A DNA stretch of 47,019 nt. Source: Stramenopiles sp. TOSAG23-3 (lineage: Eukaryota; Sar). Numbering within the stretch: position 1 is the first letter of the stretch; each line of letters starts with the position of its first letter. Positions 7,901 to 16,244 of the stretch are shown piece after piece. The stretch is from contig LT642168.1 of NCBI GenBank assembly GCA_900128585.1, forward strand, positions 1 through 47,019, read 5' to 3'. Made by a program: the position numbers and the translations under genes. The notes beneath the pieces were generated by a model. That model made no database searches. It was not told where the DNA came from and saw nothing but the letters and a program-made list of their open reading frames with translations.

Positions 7901-10181
7901 ATTCTTTTGTGTATTGGTATGATTCCCCATCTATATTTCCTAGGAGATCGTCATTCCATTCGTCTTGTCCATATTGTAAAACATCTGTTGCTAGCATTTT
8001 ATATGCCTTACTTTCGCAATAGTGGTTGTTTTCTGAGTTATATCCGGGTGCAAATTGTGAAATAATATTGTCTATGAGGTATGCCACTTCATCTGCCAAT
8101 TTAAAGAAATTTTCAAAATGGTAGGATCCGCACCAATGGTGTTGTGCACTGTATAAGTGTTCTAGCAAAGGGTTTTTAAAGCCTGTTTGTGTCACTTCCT
8201 GCTCAGGATCTGGGTAGTAGTAAATACATTGACATGTGCTATTCCATTCCAGTGGTAAAGATGGGTTACAAGTGCAACCTTGTCTATTTTCTTCCGTGCA
8301 ATAATTCACTTGGTTTCGTTGGTGTCGTCTCACAAAACAATCGTCAAATTCGCCTGTCCCCCACCCACAATTCAAGGGAATATCAAAATACCTGCCTAGT
8401 ATGATATCAGGCACGGCCAGAATTGTACGTACTACTAGTCTGGTATATTCAATGATGACCATAAATTCAACCTTCAACGGGAAATACCAAGCATCAATAA
8501 GAGATCCTTCGAAAGCCATCCGAAACGACATTATCATGGGGTCCCATACGTGTGCCTGTAAAGTTGGTTGTCCACAATATGGCTTGTACAACTGGTTGTC
8601 TCCAAATGGATTTTCGGCCGTTATTTTTAGAGGAAAGTTCCCAATTGGTTTGTCACACAAACATTCTCCACGGGTTACGTCCCAATTCATATGATCCCTT
8701 CTATACTCGCACGAATACTCGGTAGTTCTTGGTATCATCATTCCATCATACCGCTGTAAGGTTAACCACAAATTTTGTTCTTGGTAGAATATACTTTTCC
8801 ATAGGACTTCTCCGATTAGCTTGTTCGCAATCATTGCCATGTTTATCCATATTTGATTAAAATAATAAATTGCACATGGTCCTTTAATGTATCCCTTGTT
8901 AGAAACTTTTGTACAGTCCAATTTTACATGTTCTGGAACTCCTTCCAATACGAATTTATCGTCCCCAGTGACCATGTTACTTAATGCACCCTTTACAATT
9001 TTACTAGATACAATACCTGTCCAATGGAGCATGTTTGCATTTCCATAATTCCATAGCTCAAGATGTAGAAGAGCCTTCTCAAAATCCATGGCCTTCATCA
9101 TATAATCTGCGTTAAATAGAAACTTCGGAATTGGGACAAGAATATGAACCGACACACGATACAAAACATGTAGAGCTTCCACTATTGCCAGACTAAGACG
9201 AGTCTGTGTGGCAAAAATAAACTGTTCCGGAATTCCGACAAGTTTAAAATCTGGAATGAACAACTGAATTATTTTTGTCAGTAAAGTAATTCCCACTCGA
9301 TCTACAAAATTTGCGGTCTCTAAGACAGTAGAACCAGCATGGTAAACGAGTCTGGTAAAGAGAGGGAATTTACTGTAGGGCGGCAAAATCTGTATGACTT
9401 CTTGTATCAGAGCAATGGGTATATTGAAAGCGTGATTTAAAGCTCTAGGCAAGTGTGGTGTACCCACAACAATGAAAGCTAGATCAAAAACATCGGTCAA
9501 TCCATCGCAAATACACGATGCTATATGTTTCTGATTGCTGACTACCATCTGTGCATTTGATATAGTTTGTGTAATATTCCATTCGTTTACCAGTAGATTG
9601 TTTTCTAGGGTTTTATCCCCTGCAAATTCCGATATGGACTTGAACAGTGATATGAAGGTGAACAATATATACTTTAAAGTTTCAACTACCGTCGTCATAT
9701 CACATTTGATCGCAATTGCAATACTACCCGATGTCAACTGTCCAGACATAGTGGAGTAGTAATTGTACAGTGGCACTAAGGCATCGTAAAAGAGACGAAC
9801 AATTTGCATAACACTGAACAAGACATCTTGGAAGAAGGGTCCTAGTATGGTACGAAATATCGTATCTCCACCCTCAAGAAAATGTGTATATCCTTCGTGA
9901 AATGTGTATGCTACGCCGACCACAGCCCCAAATCGAATCAAGTTTAAGGCTTGAGATGGTATCCCACTAAAGAAAACCAGCGATTTCCCGACCACAATGG
10001 ATGTTATATCACCAAATAAATCCACTGTACTGGTCACCATCAAAGCGATATTGGTCTGAATTATGGCGTCCAGAGCTGGTTCACCATTTAATTTATCCGA
10101 CTCCAGTACAGAGGAAAGGATGTACGTTACCACCAAAGATGTGAACAGCAACCCAATAAATAGGAAGAGAGCTACTATCAT
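4995..10181 (-). CDS. Very large multi-span membrane glycoprotein-like protein, unknown family
   Basis: The protein has 1,728 residues. It starts with a signal-anchor-like helix (residues 2-25) and ends with long hydrophobic spans (about 1671-1724). Further hydrophobic or amphipathic helices are spread through it, notably around 160-185, 325-350, 550-590, 825-885 and 965-1050. Cys-rich patches sit near 604-660 and 1560-1600 and many N-x-S/T sites occur, so parts should face an oxidising compartment. I recognise no family. Size, topology and Cys content suit a virion envelope or cell-surface protein, perhaps with a membrane-remodelling or entry role, but that is conjecture. The stop codon overlaps the convergent amidoligase stop through a shared TTAA. 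Confidence 0.8.
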   Translation of the reverse strand: MIVALFLFIGLLFTSLVVTYILSSVLESDKLNGEPALDAIIQTNIALMVTSTVDLFGDITSIVVGKSLVFFSGIPSQALNLIRFGAVVGVAYTFHEGYTHFLEGGDTIFRTILGPFFQDVLFSVMQIVRLFYDALVPLYNYYSTMSGQLTSGSIAIAIKCDMTTVVETLKYILFTFISLFKSISEFAGDKTLENNLLVNEWNITQTISNAQMVVSNQKHIASCICDGLTDVFDLAFIVVGTPHLPRALNHAFNIPIALIQEVIQILPPYSKFPLFTRLVYHAGSTVLETANFVDRVGITLLTKIIQLFIPDFKLVGIPEQFIFATQTRLSLAIVEALHVLYRVSVHILVPIPKFLFNADYMMKAMDFEKALLHLELWNYGNANMLHWTGIVSSKIVKGALSNMVTGDDKFVLEGVPEHVKLDCTKVSNKGYIKGPCAIYYFNQIWINMAMIANKLIGEVLWKSIFYQEQNLWLTLQRYDGMMIPRTTEYSCEYRRDHMNWDVTRGECLCDKPIGNFPLKITAENPFGDNQLYKPYCGQPTLQAHVWDPMIMSFRMAFEGSLIDAWYFPLKVEFMVIIEYTRLVVRTILAVPDIILGRYFDIPLNCGWGTGEFDDCFVRRHQRNQVNYCTEENRQGCTCNPSLPLEWNSTCQCIYYYPDPEQEVTQTGFKNPLLEHLYSAQHHWCGSYHFENFFKLADEVAYLIDNIISQFAPGYNSENNHYCESKAYKMLATDVLQYGQDEWNDDLLGNIDGESYQYTKESCQLYGSYDVICSASMTLRTATFLVTQQLRAMVMTAIGFLTLDVQNFKLDFSERLCDLQRTAAGASATIAAMFPVGIVGPGVQQGLARMMYSSLDTTIVLFRFFNNFLLWFSDIIRGAAVGRDAEKPTFELIINQLNLWIDWLRRVFQAFGTFMDGLHRGAGKFFFTLDRILKIFKGIMSQAVLELFALIGKVVGGIVELFSAGGVIGGFFVDLWTLITKFFNMLLMQMSKLWSLIEKALEPLMKVIRGIGGAFKSICNVIENTINAIPGVNVDIGCNRLRSSGVEGEFGHAFWAAPDTPLHIAESINWDGESRCDLIIHLYKNHTWNQLRPLEQVEISECLEQRYIADHIANVTELPVPRDILYNWKRKYIMGYDIGNAVFIYSRHVFGGLTSSQMIREMKHDHVNLDLYLPVLHRVKSFFFSTFTMKNVDFFVHKAFQEYPNVLHGDTGVSNMYRFYIHSTKFIKDAQPHVMQLGDQFKIMRSAFKISPKLRNMHDFNLRKHLTKLHSHYELLPPLFHKLSRNKPMTISKIKARQFVSPVLGAAGFLQAAGLNSDINPCHEQEDSFVCINCVIIDNFVNVAIREGIRMANYYDNTFAKVVVPSFVYYFEKQEKRAKAYREDMANIIQQSMEKAFENITEPLRNSFNATNQLSPGKLALKDWEYLFTNWAVRNDRDPLEIASQFLSTVDDTYVPFTAHGLGYIITYPFVESCSMEVIYCSTSTTQERLSYISAQWGYQLAFWGGLYGFQQYTQTPVFTMLSASPNSLILFVAIYMYSVYGFLYTCLPNIPNCLIDDLFAWTHDVAYPQCFCQYYPGLATDCSPETCFLASQSTQFATCSTQVPLSETMGYFWSPIFWFRKEFPTEFLWLYRTAPFSWMLRNFESIRDIAKRLIEEVPITLSEIDCLGLRYTDLVFIGIFVYVVSFALSIILPVGFKLMVHLIKMTVMLLSTIFAIGVATEVNTVKID

Positions 10182-10201
10182 TTATATTATTTTATATTTC
10201 C

Positions 10202-10208
10202 TTATATA
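10202..10208 (-). promoter_or_regulatory. TATA box for the 1,728-residue protein gene
   Basis: TATATAA on the minus strand ends 21 nt before the ATG at 10181 and lies in the 29-bp gap after the GTPase stop region. Confidence 0.55.
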
Positions 10209-10210
10209 CT

Positions 10211-10636
10211 TTAATAAAACCAACAGTATCGCCATCCTTTGTGTGCTTGTACACGGTTTAAAGTGTCCTTTGCATTGGGTGTAAAGGTTAAATTCGAGCG
10301 TATAAAATTCATGTTATGTGTCAATGCGTATTCTTTACCGCCGTCTATCTGCTCAGAGTTATGTACAAGTGTCCATTCGGCTGCATACTTTTGTAAGTGC
10401 TCATATTTGTACACCGTTTTTAGATCTTTGTAGACAAGCACAAAATGTTTTATTAGTGGATAAAACCGGGAGATGTATTTCTGGTACTTTGTGTCCCCCG
10501 ATGTATCATATATTTCAAGATGTGGCGTATGTACAACTTCGAATCCAATGGTTGGAATAGTGTAAGAACACCTCAAGAGATGTCGTATTAGTAGAGTTTT
10601 TCCTACACTCTTGTCTCCTATCAGCATAATTTTCAT
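10211..10636 (-). CDS. Divergent Ras/Rab-like small GTPase
   Basis: Translated from the ATG at 10636, the protein has 141 residues. G1 is GDKSVGKT (7-14), a switch-I Thr lies in PTIG (29), and G3 is DTSG (44-47) followed by D48 where Ras/Rab proteins have the catalytic Gln. The G4 motif N-K-x-D is not present at the expected place (VHNSEQID), and G5 is not clear. It is shorter than usual Rabs and lacks a C-terminal prenylation Cys motif. Nucleotide contact should be kept through the P-loop, but base specificity and hydrolysis look altered. Longer upstream in-frame ORF starts are ignored because this ATG has a TATA box at 20 nt. It is divergent from the FYVE-kinase gene. Confidence 0.8.
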   Translation of the reverse strand: MKIMLIGDKSVGKTLLIRHLLRCSYTIPTIGFEVVHTPHLEIYDTSGDTKYQKYISRFYPLIKHFVLVYKDLKTVYKYEHLQKYAAEWTLVHNSEQIDGGKEYALTHNMNFIRSNLTFTPNAKDTLNRVQAHKGWRYCWFY

Positions 10637-10640
10637 TTTG

Positions 10641-10663
10641 TATAAATAGATCTTATATTTATA
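10641..10663. promoter_or_regulatory. Interleaved divergent TATA boxes (GTPase / FYVE-kinase)
   Basis: Only 30 bp separate the two ATGs. TATAAATA on plus (10641-10648) ends 19 nt before ATG 10667; TATAAATA on minus (10656-10663) ends 20 nt before ATG 10636. Each box is therefore inside the other gene's core promoter. Confidence 0.75.
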
Positions 10664-10666
10664 CAT

Positions 10667-12562
10667 ATGAATATTCCTCCGGACTTTGTTCCATCTTGGA
10701 CCCCAGACGATGAAACGGAGAAATGTTACCGTTGTGACCAGCCATTTAGCATACTTGCAAGAAAGCATCATTGCAGAGCATGTGGAAAAATATTTTGTTC
10801 TACCTGCTCCAATTACAATTCGTCCATTCCCTCATTCATACATAAAATTTATGGGTCAAATAACTATAGTTATAGAGGTCCGCTCCGTGTCTGCTATTCC
10901 TGTAATATGCTAATTCTGGAAAAGAAAAAGGGCAAACATTATATCTATATACTATCTCTACTCCCATTGACTATAAAGGAACTGGAGGTCATGCTATACA
11001 TAGATAAACAATGGAATATGGCCACAAGAAGCGTGATAGGGATGTTCAAGGCAATTCAATACAAAACTGGGTACCAAAAGTGGAGTGGGTTAGAACGTCG
11101 GTTGTTACACAGTCATTGGAAAGAATTCATTGGCCACTCTCGACTGATGGTCAAAGTATTACGAGGATTAGTTGGGATCAGCGACTTGTCTGTGTATGCG
11201 AGGGAATTTAAATGTTCTATGAAGCAGCAATCATGTTCAAATTTGTACTGTGATATCTGCAATGACAAATTGGGTCCATTTGATATTATTGAGTTGCTTT
11301 ACAGTCAACAGACTGCTTCTCTTTTGGCTTATCCTGAAATAGAATCATGGATAGGAACTTGCATAAATGAACTATCGGATAGTTGGCTTTTACTACTTCT
11401 TCCATGGTTATTACAGATAGTTAAAACACCAGCAGCCCAGCGTTTAATCAATAACAATATACTGCCGAGAGCAGTGACAAACATGAATGTTGCGTATCGA
11501 ATATATTTTGAATGCGAAATGCTACGAACTGGATCCTATTATTTGTCGATTCAAACACGTTTGCTAAGTATATTGACAAGCAGTGTATGTGAATCTATCC
11601 ACGCGTCGCATAAACTGTACACCTTGTTTGAAAACCCATTGAAACTGAAAGAATTAAAAATACAGATATCAAATGTTCGACTACCATATGACCCCGAAAC
11701 GATGATACGCAGTATCGAACACGATGGAATCCGAGAATTGAACAGCTACACGAAGCCTCATGTAATTCCAATAATAACCTCACGTGGACGAATTGAGATA
11801 TTGCAAAAAATGGACGACATCCGTACGGACCGTCTGGTTGTTAATATTATGACCATTCTTGAATCAATAAACAAAGACTTGTTCTTTCATAAGTATCACG
11901 TGTTTCCATTAAGTACTGTTCGTGGTTGGATTGAAATGCTACCCAACACAAAAACAGTATACGAAATAAATAAAAGTAGCAGCATTCAAAATTACATCAT
12001 CGAACATAACAAGAACAAAGCTTCTAACCAATTGCGGAAAGCCTTCGTCCGTTCGTGTGCATCCAATTGTCTATTAGGGTACATGTTAGGACTGGGCGAT
12101 CGTAATTTGCACAATATACTTGTATGTGGGGAGACTGCAACATTGGCACATATTGACTTCAACTACTTATTGGGCAGAGATCCAAAAATAGAGAGTACGG
12201 AAATGAAAATAACAGCCGGGATGGTAGATATGTTAGGTGGTTACAACTCAGAAGAATTTGAGGAGATGAAACTTTTCTGTTCCAAAGCATTCCATTCTAT
12301 TAAGACACATACGTATTTCTGGTACGCATTATTAAGATATTTGTGCATTTGCGATCCACCAATTCTTCCATATCATGGAGAATTACAAAAACTACAATGT
12401 CATGTAGACAAGCGATTGATGCCCACTGCCAGTTATGAAGAAGTTCGAGTTGCCATTGTCAAATCGGTAAACAGCAATTCAAATTCTTGGAAATCGTCTA
12501 TCTCCGATATGGCCCATTCCATGCTATACAATATGACAGGAGTATTCGAGATGGAAATGTAA
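10667..12562 (+). CDS. FYVE-domain phosphatidylinositol 3-/4-kinase
   Basis: The protein has 631 residues. An N-terminal FYVE zinc finger (about 11-86) has WTPD, RKHHCRACG and RVCYSC signatures with paired Cys ligands, the set that binds PI3P on endosomes. The C-terminal half carries a PI3/PI4-kinase catalytic domain: a Lys-bearing KMDDIRTDR block near 380, the catalytic loop GLGDRNLHN (475-483, D478 and N483) and the metal-binding HIDF (495-498, D497). The loop has N480 where H is common, and HIDFN replaces HIDFG. Cellular Vps34-type kinases make PI3P but lack FYVE, and FYVE normally occurs in PI3P readers or in PIKfyve, a different kinase fold. Product class (PI3P or PI4P) cannot be fixed by eye. 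Confidence 0.88.
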   Translation: MNIPPDFVPSWTPDDETEKCYRCDQPFSILARKHHCRACGKIFCSTCSNYNSSIPSFIHKIYGSNNYSYRGPLRVCYSCNMLILEKKKGKHYIYILSLLPLTIKELEVMLYIDKQWNMATRSVIGMFKAIQYKTGYQKWSGLERRLLHSHWKEFIGHSRLMVKVLRGLVGISDLSVYAREFKCSMKQQSCSNLYCDICNDKLGPFDIIELLYSQQTASLLAYPEIESWIGTCINELSDSWLLLLLPWLLQIVKTPAAQRLINNNILPRAVTNMNVAYRIYFECEMLRTGSYYLSIQTRLLSILTSSVCESIHASHKLYTLFENPLKLKELKIQISNVRLPYDPETMIRSIEHDGIRELNSYTKPHVIPIITSRGRIEILQKMDDIRTDRLVVNIMTILESINKDLFFHKYHVFPLSTVRGWIEMLPNTKTVYEINKSSSIQNYIIEHNKNKASNQLRKAFVRSCASNCLLGYMLGLGDRNLHNILVCGETATLAHIDFNYLLGRDPKIESTEMKITAGMVDMLGGYNSEEFEEMKLFCSKAFHSIKTHTYFWYALLRYLCICDPPILPYHGELQKLQCHVDKRLMPTASYEEVRVAIVKSVNSNSNSWKSSISDMAHSMLYNMTGVFEMEM

Positions 12563-12566
12563 ATAG

Positions 12567-12574
12567 TATAAATA
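12567..12574 (+). promoter_or_regulatory. TATA box for the 12593 gene
   Basis: TATAAATA ends 19 nt before the ATG at 12593 and starts 5 bp after the kinase stop codon. Confidence 0.7.
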
Positions 12575-12592
12575 GCTGCAACCTTATTATAA

Positions 12593-13162
12593 ATGAAACA
12601 TTTAGAACGATTGACCTTGTGCGTGGTCATTTTACTAACCTTTCAATTGATGGTGATGTTGTTTCCTATAGGGACAGGTGTGATGGTATATGTACACAAC
12701 AAGGATACGATTGACGCCATGTCAAGGGTGGATGGGCGAATGATAGTGGAAAAGGTAAATATGTTGAAAGATGTTCCCATTCAAAACATGTCGAGAAACG
12801 CGAATGAGGCAACTTCAAAACTTAGAGAAATAATGCAACAAGCACATGTTTTAGCAGAAAATAACAACTCTAATATGTTTGGTGATCTAAAACGTTTGGT
12901 TCATAAGGCTCTGGACCCGATGGAAACATTAAAGGAGTTCATGAACAACAGAACTACAACGACATTAATAAATATTTTGGACAAGACAATGGGAATTTTA
13001 GGTAAGATGAACGATGCAGAAGTTCATAATGTAGTATCTTCTATACTGAATATATCGCAACAAATACCGTTGAATATATTTAACAAAAGTGTTCACACGT
13101 TGGACGATGCCGATAAAACCATTGCCAAGATGGATATATTCCTTGGAAAATTTGTAAATTAA
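12593..13162 (+). CDS. N-terminally membrane-anchored helical protein, unknown
   Basis: The protein has 189 residues. One hydrophobic segment (about 8-33) acts as signal anchor or transmembrane helix; the remaining ~150 residues are polar and helix-forming with heptad-like Leu/Ile/Met spacing and several Asn-x-Ser/Thr sites (NMS, NNRT, NIS, NKS). There is almost no Cys. I recognise no family; the build suggests a type II membrane protein with a coiled-coil ectodomain. It lies between the FYVE-kinase and the secreted carboxypeptidase on the same strand, each with its own TATA box. Confidence 0.7.
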   Translation: MKHLERLTLCVVILLTFQLMVMLFPIGTGVMVYVHNKDTIDAMSRVDGRMIVEKVNMLKDVPIQNMSRNANEATSKLREIMQQAHVLAENNNSNMFGDLKRLVHKALDPMETLKEFMNNRTTTTLINILDKTMGILGKMNDAEVHNVVSSILNISQQIPLNIFNKSVHTLDDADKTIAKMDIFLGKFVN

Positions 13163-13165
13163 TAG

Positions 13166-13173
13166 TATATAAT
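13166..13173 (+). promoter_or_regulatory. TATA box for the carboxypeptidase gene
   Basis: TATATAAT ends 19 nt before the ATG at 13192. Confidence 0.65.
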
Positions 13174-13191
13174 TTCTTATTCTACATAAAA

Positions 13192-14004
13192 ATGCTAATT
13201 TGGTTCCTATTAATCACATTATCACACGCTTATCACACTACAGATGAAATTTTCCAAAAAATTCAACATGAATGTGATACGGTTGCTCAATTGACCTGCA
13301 CAATGCATAAGGACATTATGGTCGTCGATTGGAATGCACATTTGCCACGAGATATTGTATGGTCATACAACGAGCACGCACGTGAAAAAATTACCGGCGA
13401 GTTGGCACTGAAAAGTATACAGGCGTTCAGACACAGTAAACCAACTAGACGGATTACTGTTGTTCCGATATTAAACGTATGGGGTAGAAAAATGGTGGAA
13501 CGTGGAAAAAGATGTTTGCGCAAAAATCGAATGGGCGTCGATACAAACCGTAATTTTCCCACGAGATACAAGCGTCATTACGCTTCGGGGTCTCAGGAGT
13601 ATGAAGGAAAACACCCGTTGTCAGAAAAAGAATCTATCTTGATAAGCAATCTTTTAAAGGGTGCAAAAAGGTATGTAAACATACATTCGGGCGAATTCAG
13701 TCTGTATATGCCTTGGGATAGCCGTACAGACCACGTACCGAATTACAATCGTATGAACAAGCAATTGCAATTGTTTAAACAGCATTGTCCACAATGCAAC
13801 GTTGGACCAGCGGCCAAGACAAGTTCGTACAAGGCTTTTGGCACAAGTGTAGACTATGCCATTGAAATTGGGGTAGAAGAGGCGTACACCTTTGAAATCT
13901 TTGGCTCCGGTGGCAATTGTGACAGAATGTTTAACCCATACGGACTTCAAAAAGTGAAAGTATTGTCCATGTGGAAAAAGATTATGGCATTAGCTGCTCT
14001 ATAG
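13192..14004 (+). CDS. Secreted M14-family zinc carboxypeptidase
   Basis: The protein has 270 residues with a signal peptide (about 1-14). The full M14 catalytic set is visible: zinc ligands H62 and E65 in EHARE, and H165 in NIHSGE; substrate-binding N119-R120 in GVDTNRNFP; the YEGKHPLSEKES block (137-148); and the general base E235 in AYTFEIF. There is no propeptide, and it is somewhat shorter than the ~300-residue mature animal enzymes. It should remove C-terminal residues from proteins in the secretory path or outside the cell; the residue preference cannot be read with confidence. Its last 23 bp overlap the convergent 13982-14431 gene. Confidence 0.9.
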   Translation: MLIWFLLITLSHAYHTTDEIFQKIQHECDTVAQLTCTMHKDIMVVDWNAHLPRDIVWSYNEHAREKITGELALKSIQAFRHSKPTRRITVVPILNVWGRKMVERGKRCLRKNRMGVDTNRNFPTRYKRHYASGSQEYEGKHPLSEKESILISNLLKGAKRYVNIHSGEFSLYMPWDSRTDHVPNYNRMNKQLQLFKQHCPQCNVGPAAKTSSYKAFGTSVDYAIEIGVEEAYTFEIFGSGGNCDRMFNPYGLQKVKVLSMWKKIMALAAL

Positions 14005-14431
14005 CATCATGAATCCCTTTCTTATCAATCATAGTTTTGACCCATTCTGTAAATAAAATAGGATTTGTTTTTTTCTTGTATCTTAAATCATCTATTTGAT
14101 GTACGTAATATTGTGTTTCTATATACGTGTACAATGATTCTATGTTTGTGCCTAGAGAAGATTCATCATTGTATACGTCTTCCTTTGCGTCAATGACAGT
14201 TTGAAATTCCTTCCACATCAAAAACAGTATGATATTGCGTACGTCTGTTTTGGTTACTTGTTGTATCCAAACGGGGGCTTCGTGGCATCTACCATCCAAC
14301 GCACACAAAATCATACCTTTATCGAGGGACAAAACATCTTGCAATTGGACATAGAAATCACGGACCAAATTTGGATTGTTTGTAAACTCTAACATATCCA
14401 TAAGACGAGTACATTGTTCCGTATAATTCAT
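13982..14431 (-). CDS. Small soluble helical protein, unknown
   Basis: Translated from the ATG at 14431, the protein has 149 residues, with no signal peptide and no transmembrane segment. It is helix-rich with scattered aromatic and Met residues and two Cys pairs not arranged as a zinc motif. I recognise no family. The start is set by a TATAAATA box ending 19 nt upstream; a TTG four codons earlier was ignored. It overlaps the carboxypeptidase gene tail to tail by 23 bp. Confidence 0.65.
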   Translation of the reverse strand: MNYTEQCTRLMDMLEFTNNPNLVRDFYVQLQDVLSLDKGMILCALDGRCHEAPVWIQQVTKTDVRNIILFLMWKEFQTVIDAKEDVYNDESSLGTNIESLYTYIETQYYVHQIDDLRYKKKTNPILFTEWVKTMIDKKGIHDAIEQLMP

Positions 14432-14449
14432 TAATAAAAACAATTATCA

Positions 14450-14457
14450 TATTTATA
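14450..14457 (-). promoter_or_regulatory. TATA box for the 14431 gene
   Basis: TATAAATA on the minus strand ends 19 nt before ATG 14431, in the gap after the stop of the Deg protease gene. Confidence 0.7.
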
Positions 14458-14462
14458 TGTAT

Positions 14463-16217
14463 TTATTTAGAAGCAAACATGATTCTCCCCTTTGTACTCT
14501 CTATCACAAACGTGTCCTTTTGAAAGGCTTCCTTCATCTGTTGGCACACTTCCACCCATGTGTTACCCGTTTTCTCTCCATCGATCTTTGCCAATACGGT
14601 ACCGACGCGAAAATTACGCGTGTGGAACGCATCCGACCCCGGTAAAATTTCACATACAACAACCCTATAATCGTTTTGTCTATGCTCTTGCATATATTCA
14701 CGTAAGCCCATGCTCATGGCATCGTCCAAACGAAGTGATTTAATAATCAGACCATTTGACAATTGCATGACTTCCTTCGCGTGCTTTGTATCGTTTAATG
14801 TTTCTAACAATCGCACCGATGGTTTATCGTTTTCGGCCAATATGTCATATTTATAGGCTTTGCTCTCGCCTTTAGCACCGTCGCGCATATAGCTAAATTT
14901 AATCTCTTTTCCAAATGGCTGACGATGAATAATATCTCGAATTGGTAAGGACACATTCAATTCGTCGTGCCATACTTCTCCATAATTGTCAATGGCCATT
15001 TCACGTTCGTCCACAATTATGTGTGTTAAGAAATCAAAACGCTGAAGCCCCATTTTACTAAAGACGCTCTTATCAACCACATCACGGATGATTATTCCTG
15101 ACTCTGAATTATAATGCTTGAGAGCCGCGGGATTGGCATTGTTGAAACGAAAGCCCAAACGTGGCATGTGCAAACGTCGTGCAGGTGTGTTCGGTAAAAG
15201 CATTGGGTTTGTTTCTGCCTCTTTACAGTCTCCTAGAAATTGAGGAAATCCTTCTTTTCGCATCTTAATAACCTCTTCTGGAGTGTCGTTATGAATGTGT
15301 TCCATTACCTTTTTAAACAGGGCGTATGACCCTTCTTTATGCAGAACATGTTTTTGATACCAATCGGAGATGGAAACCCTCGAAATTCGCCCATCCGTCT
15401 TCTTGAAACCGCCTAGATTGTGTTGCTCCCATGCATTGTTCATTTTCACTTCATCTAGTTGAATGCCATCTTCTTTTAATTTTGTGAGGTGTGCGATCAC
15501 AATATTACGAAGGGCTTCCTGTCGGGATTTCTGTTGGTCGATAAAATTCTGAACTTCTTTCATATTATCATCGTTGTCAGACAATTTTGTCAAGAATTTT
15601 TTTATACGGTTGGAGGGAATGATAATGTTTGTTTCCGTCGCATTCGTCATTTTCATACTGTTGATACCTATAACTTTTCCGGTTTCTGTGACACATGGAC
15701 CGCCGCTGTTCCCCGGTTCGATGGTAGCGGTCGTCACGATGTATTCTTGTTCCAAAGCATGTTTAATACCACTAACACGTCCATCTGTAAACATCTGGTA
15801 CTCCGTTCCTCTTGGGTACCCACGTGCGATAACTCTTGGAGCTCCTAATTTTTTAAAGGAACTAGGATGTACCTCATCCGAATCGCCCATTTGTAGGGTT
15901 GGTACCTCTTCAGAATTATACTTCTGCAATAAAATCTCTCGTACCATCTTTTCTCCGCTATCATCCAGTTTACAGACCGCCAAGTCCAGATCGGTACTGA
16001 TTCCTACAGGAAATACCCGAATATCCGTGTTATGATCTGCTGGAAGACGGATAAATACAGCTTTTGTGTTGTTGACCACATGTGCATTGGTCACGATAAC
16101 AAGTTTGTTCTGAGTTTCTTCGCCTTGGTAGAACCAGCCACTACCTGCTGCCATTCCCGAGTAACCACGGCCCATTTGTGTTTTTACGATAAATTGTACT
16201 ACTGAGTTTAATTCCAT
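14463..16217 (-). CDS. Deg/HtrA-type trypsin-like serine protease with two PDZ-like regions
   Basis: The protein has 584 residues. The protease domain occupies about 1-215 with H46 (TNAHVV), D78 (DLDLAV) and S171 (EPGNSGGPC), the Deg/HtrA arrangement. A first PDZ-like region starts near 370 (SGIIIRDVV ... SKMGLQRFDFL); a second starts near 520 (VVVCEILPG ... VGTVLAKIDGEKTG) and runs to the C-terminus. There is no signal peptide, so it probably acts in the cytosol, nucleus or virion. A ~150-residue helical insert separates protease and PDZ parts. Family members do protein quality control or regulated cleavage. A second, shorter Deg-type gene sits at 42322-43830. Confidence 0.88.
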   Translation of the reverse strand: MELNSVVQFIVKTQMGRGYSGMAAGSGWFYQGEETQNKLVIVTNAHVVNNTKAVFIRLPADHNTDIRVFPVGISTDLDLAVCKLDDSGEKMVREILLQKYNSEEVPTLQMGDSDEVHPSSFKKLGAPRVIARGYPRGTEYQMFTDGRVSGIKHALEQEYIVTTATIEPGNSGGPCVTETGKVIGINSMKMTNATETNIIIPSNRIKKFLTKLSDNDDNMKEVQNFIDQQKSRQEALRNIVIAHLTKLKEDGIQLDEVKMNNAWEQHNLGGFKKTDGRISRVSISDWYQKHVLHKEGSYALFKKVMEHIHNDTPEEVIKMRKEGFPQFLGDCKEAETNPMLLPNTPARRLHMPRLGFRFNNANPAALKHYNSESGIIIRDVVDKSVFSKMGLQRFDFLTHIIVDEREMAIDNYGEVWHDELNVSLPIRDIIHRQPFGKEIKFSYMRDGAKGESKAYKYDILAENDKPSVRLLETLNDTKHAKEVMQLSNGLIIKSLRLDDAMSMGLREYMQEHRQNDYRVVVCEILPGSDAFHTRNFRVGTVLAKIDGEKTGNTWVEVCQQMKEAFQKDTFVIESTKGRIMFASK

Positions 16218-16235
16218 TTCATAGTATAATTCTAT

Positions 16236-16243
16236 AATATATA
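16236..16243 (-). promoter_or_regulatory. TATA box for the first Deg protease gene
   Basis: TATATATT on the minus strand ends 19 nt before ATG 16217. Confidence 0.6.
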
Positions 16244-16244
16244 G

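Noticed and set aside
15489-16035. Plus-strand ORFs opposite the first Deg protease
   Set aside because: Antisense shadows of a gene with an intact catalytic triad.
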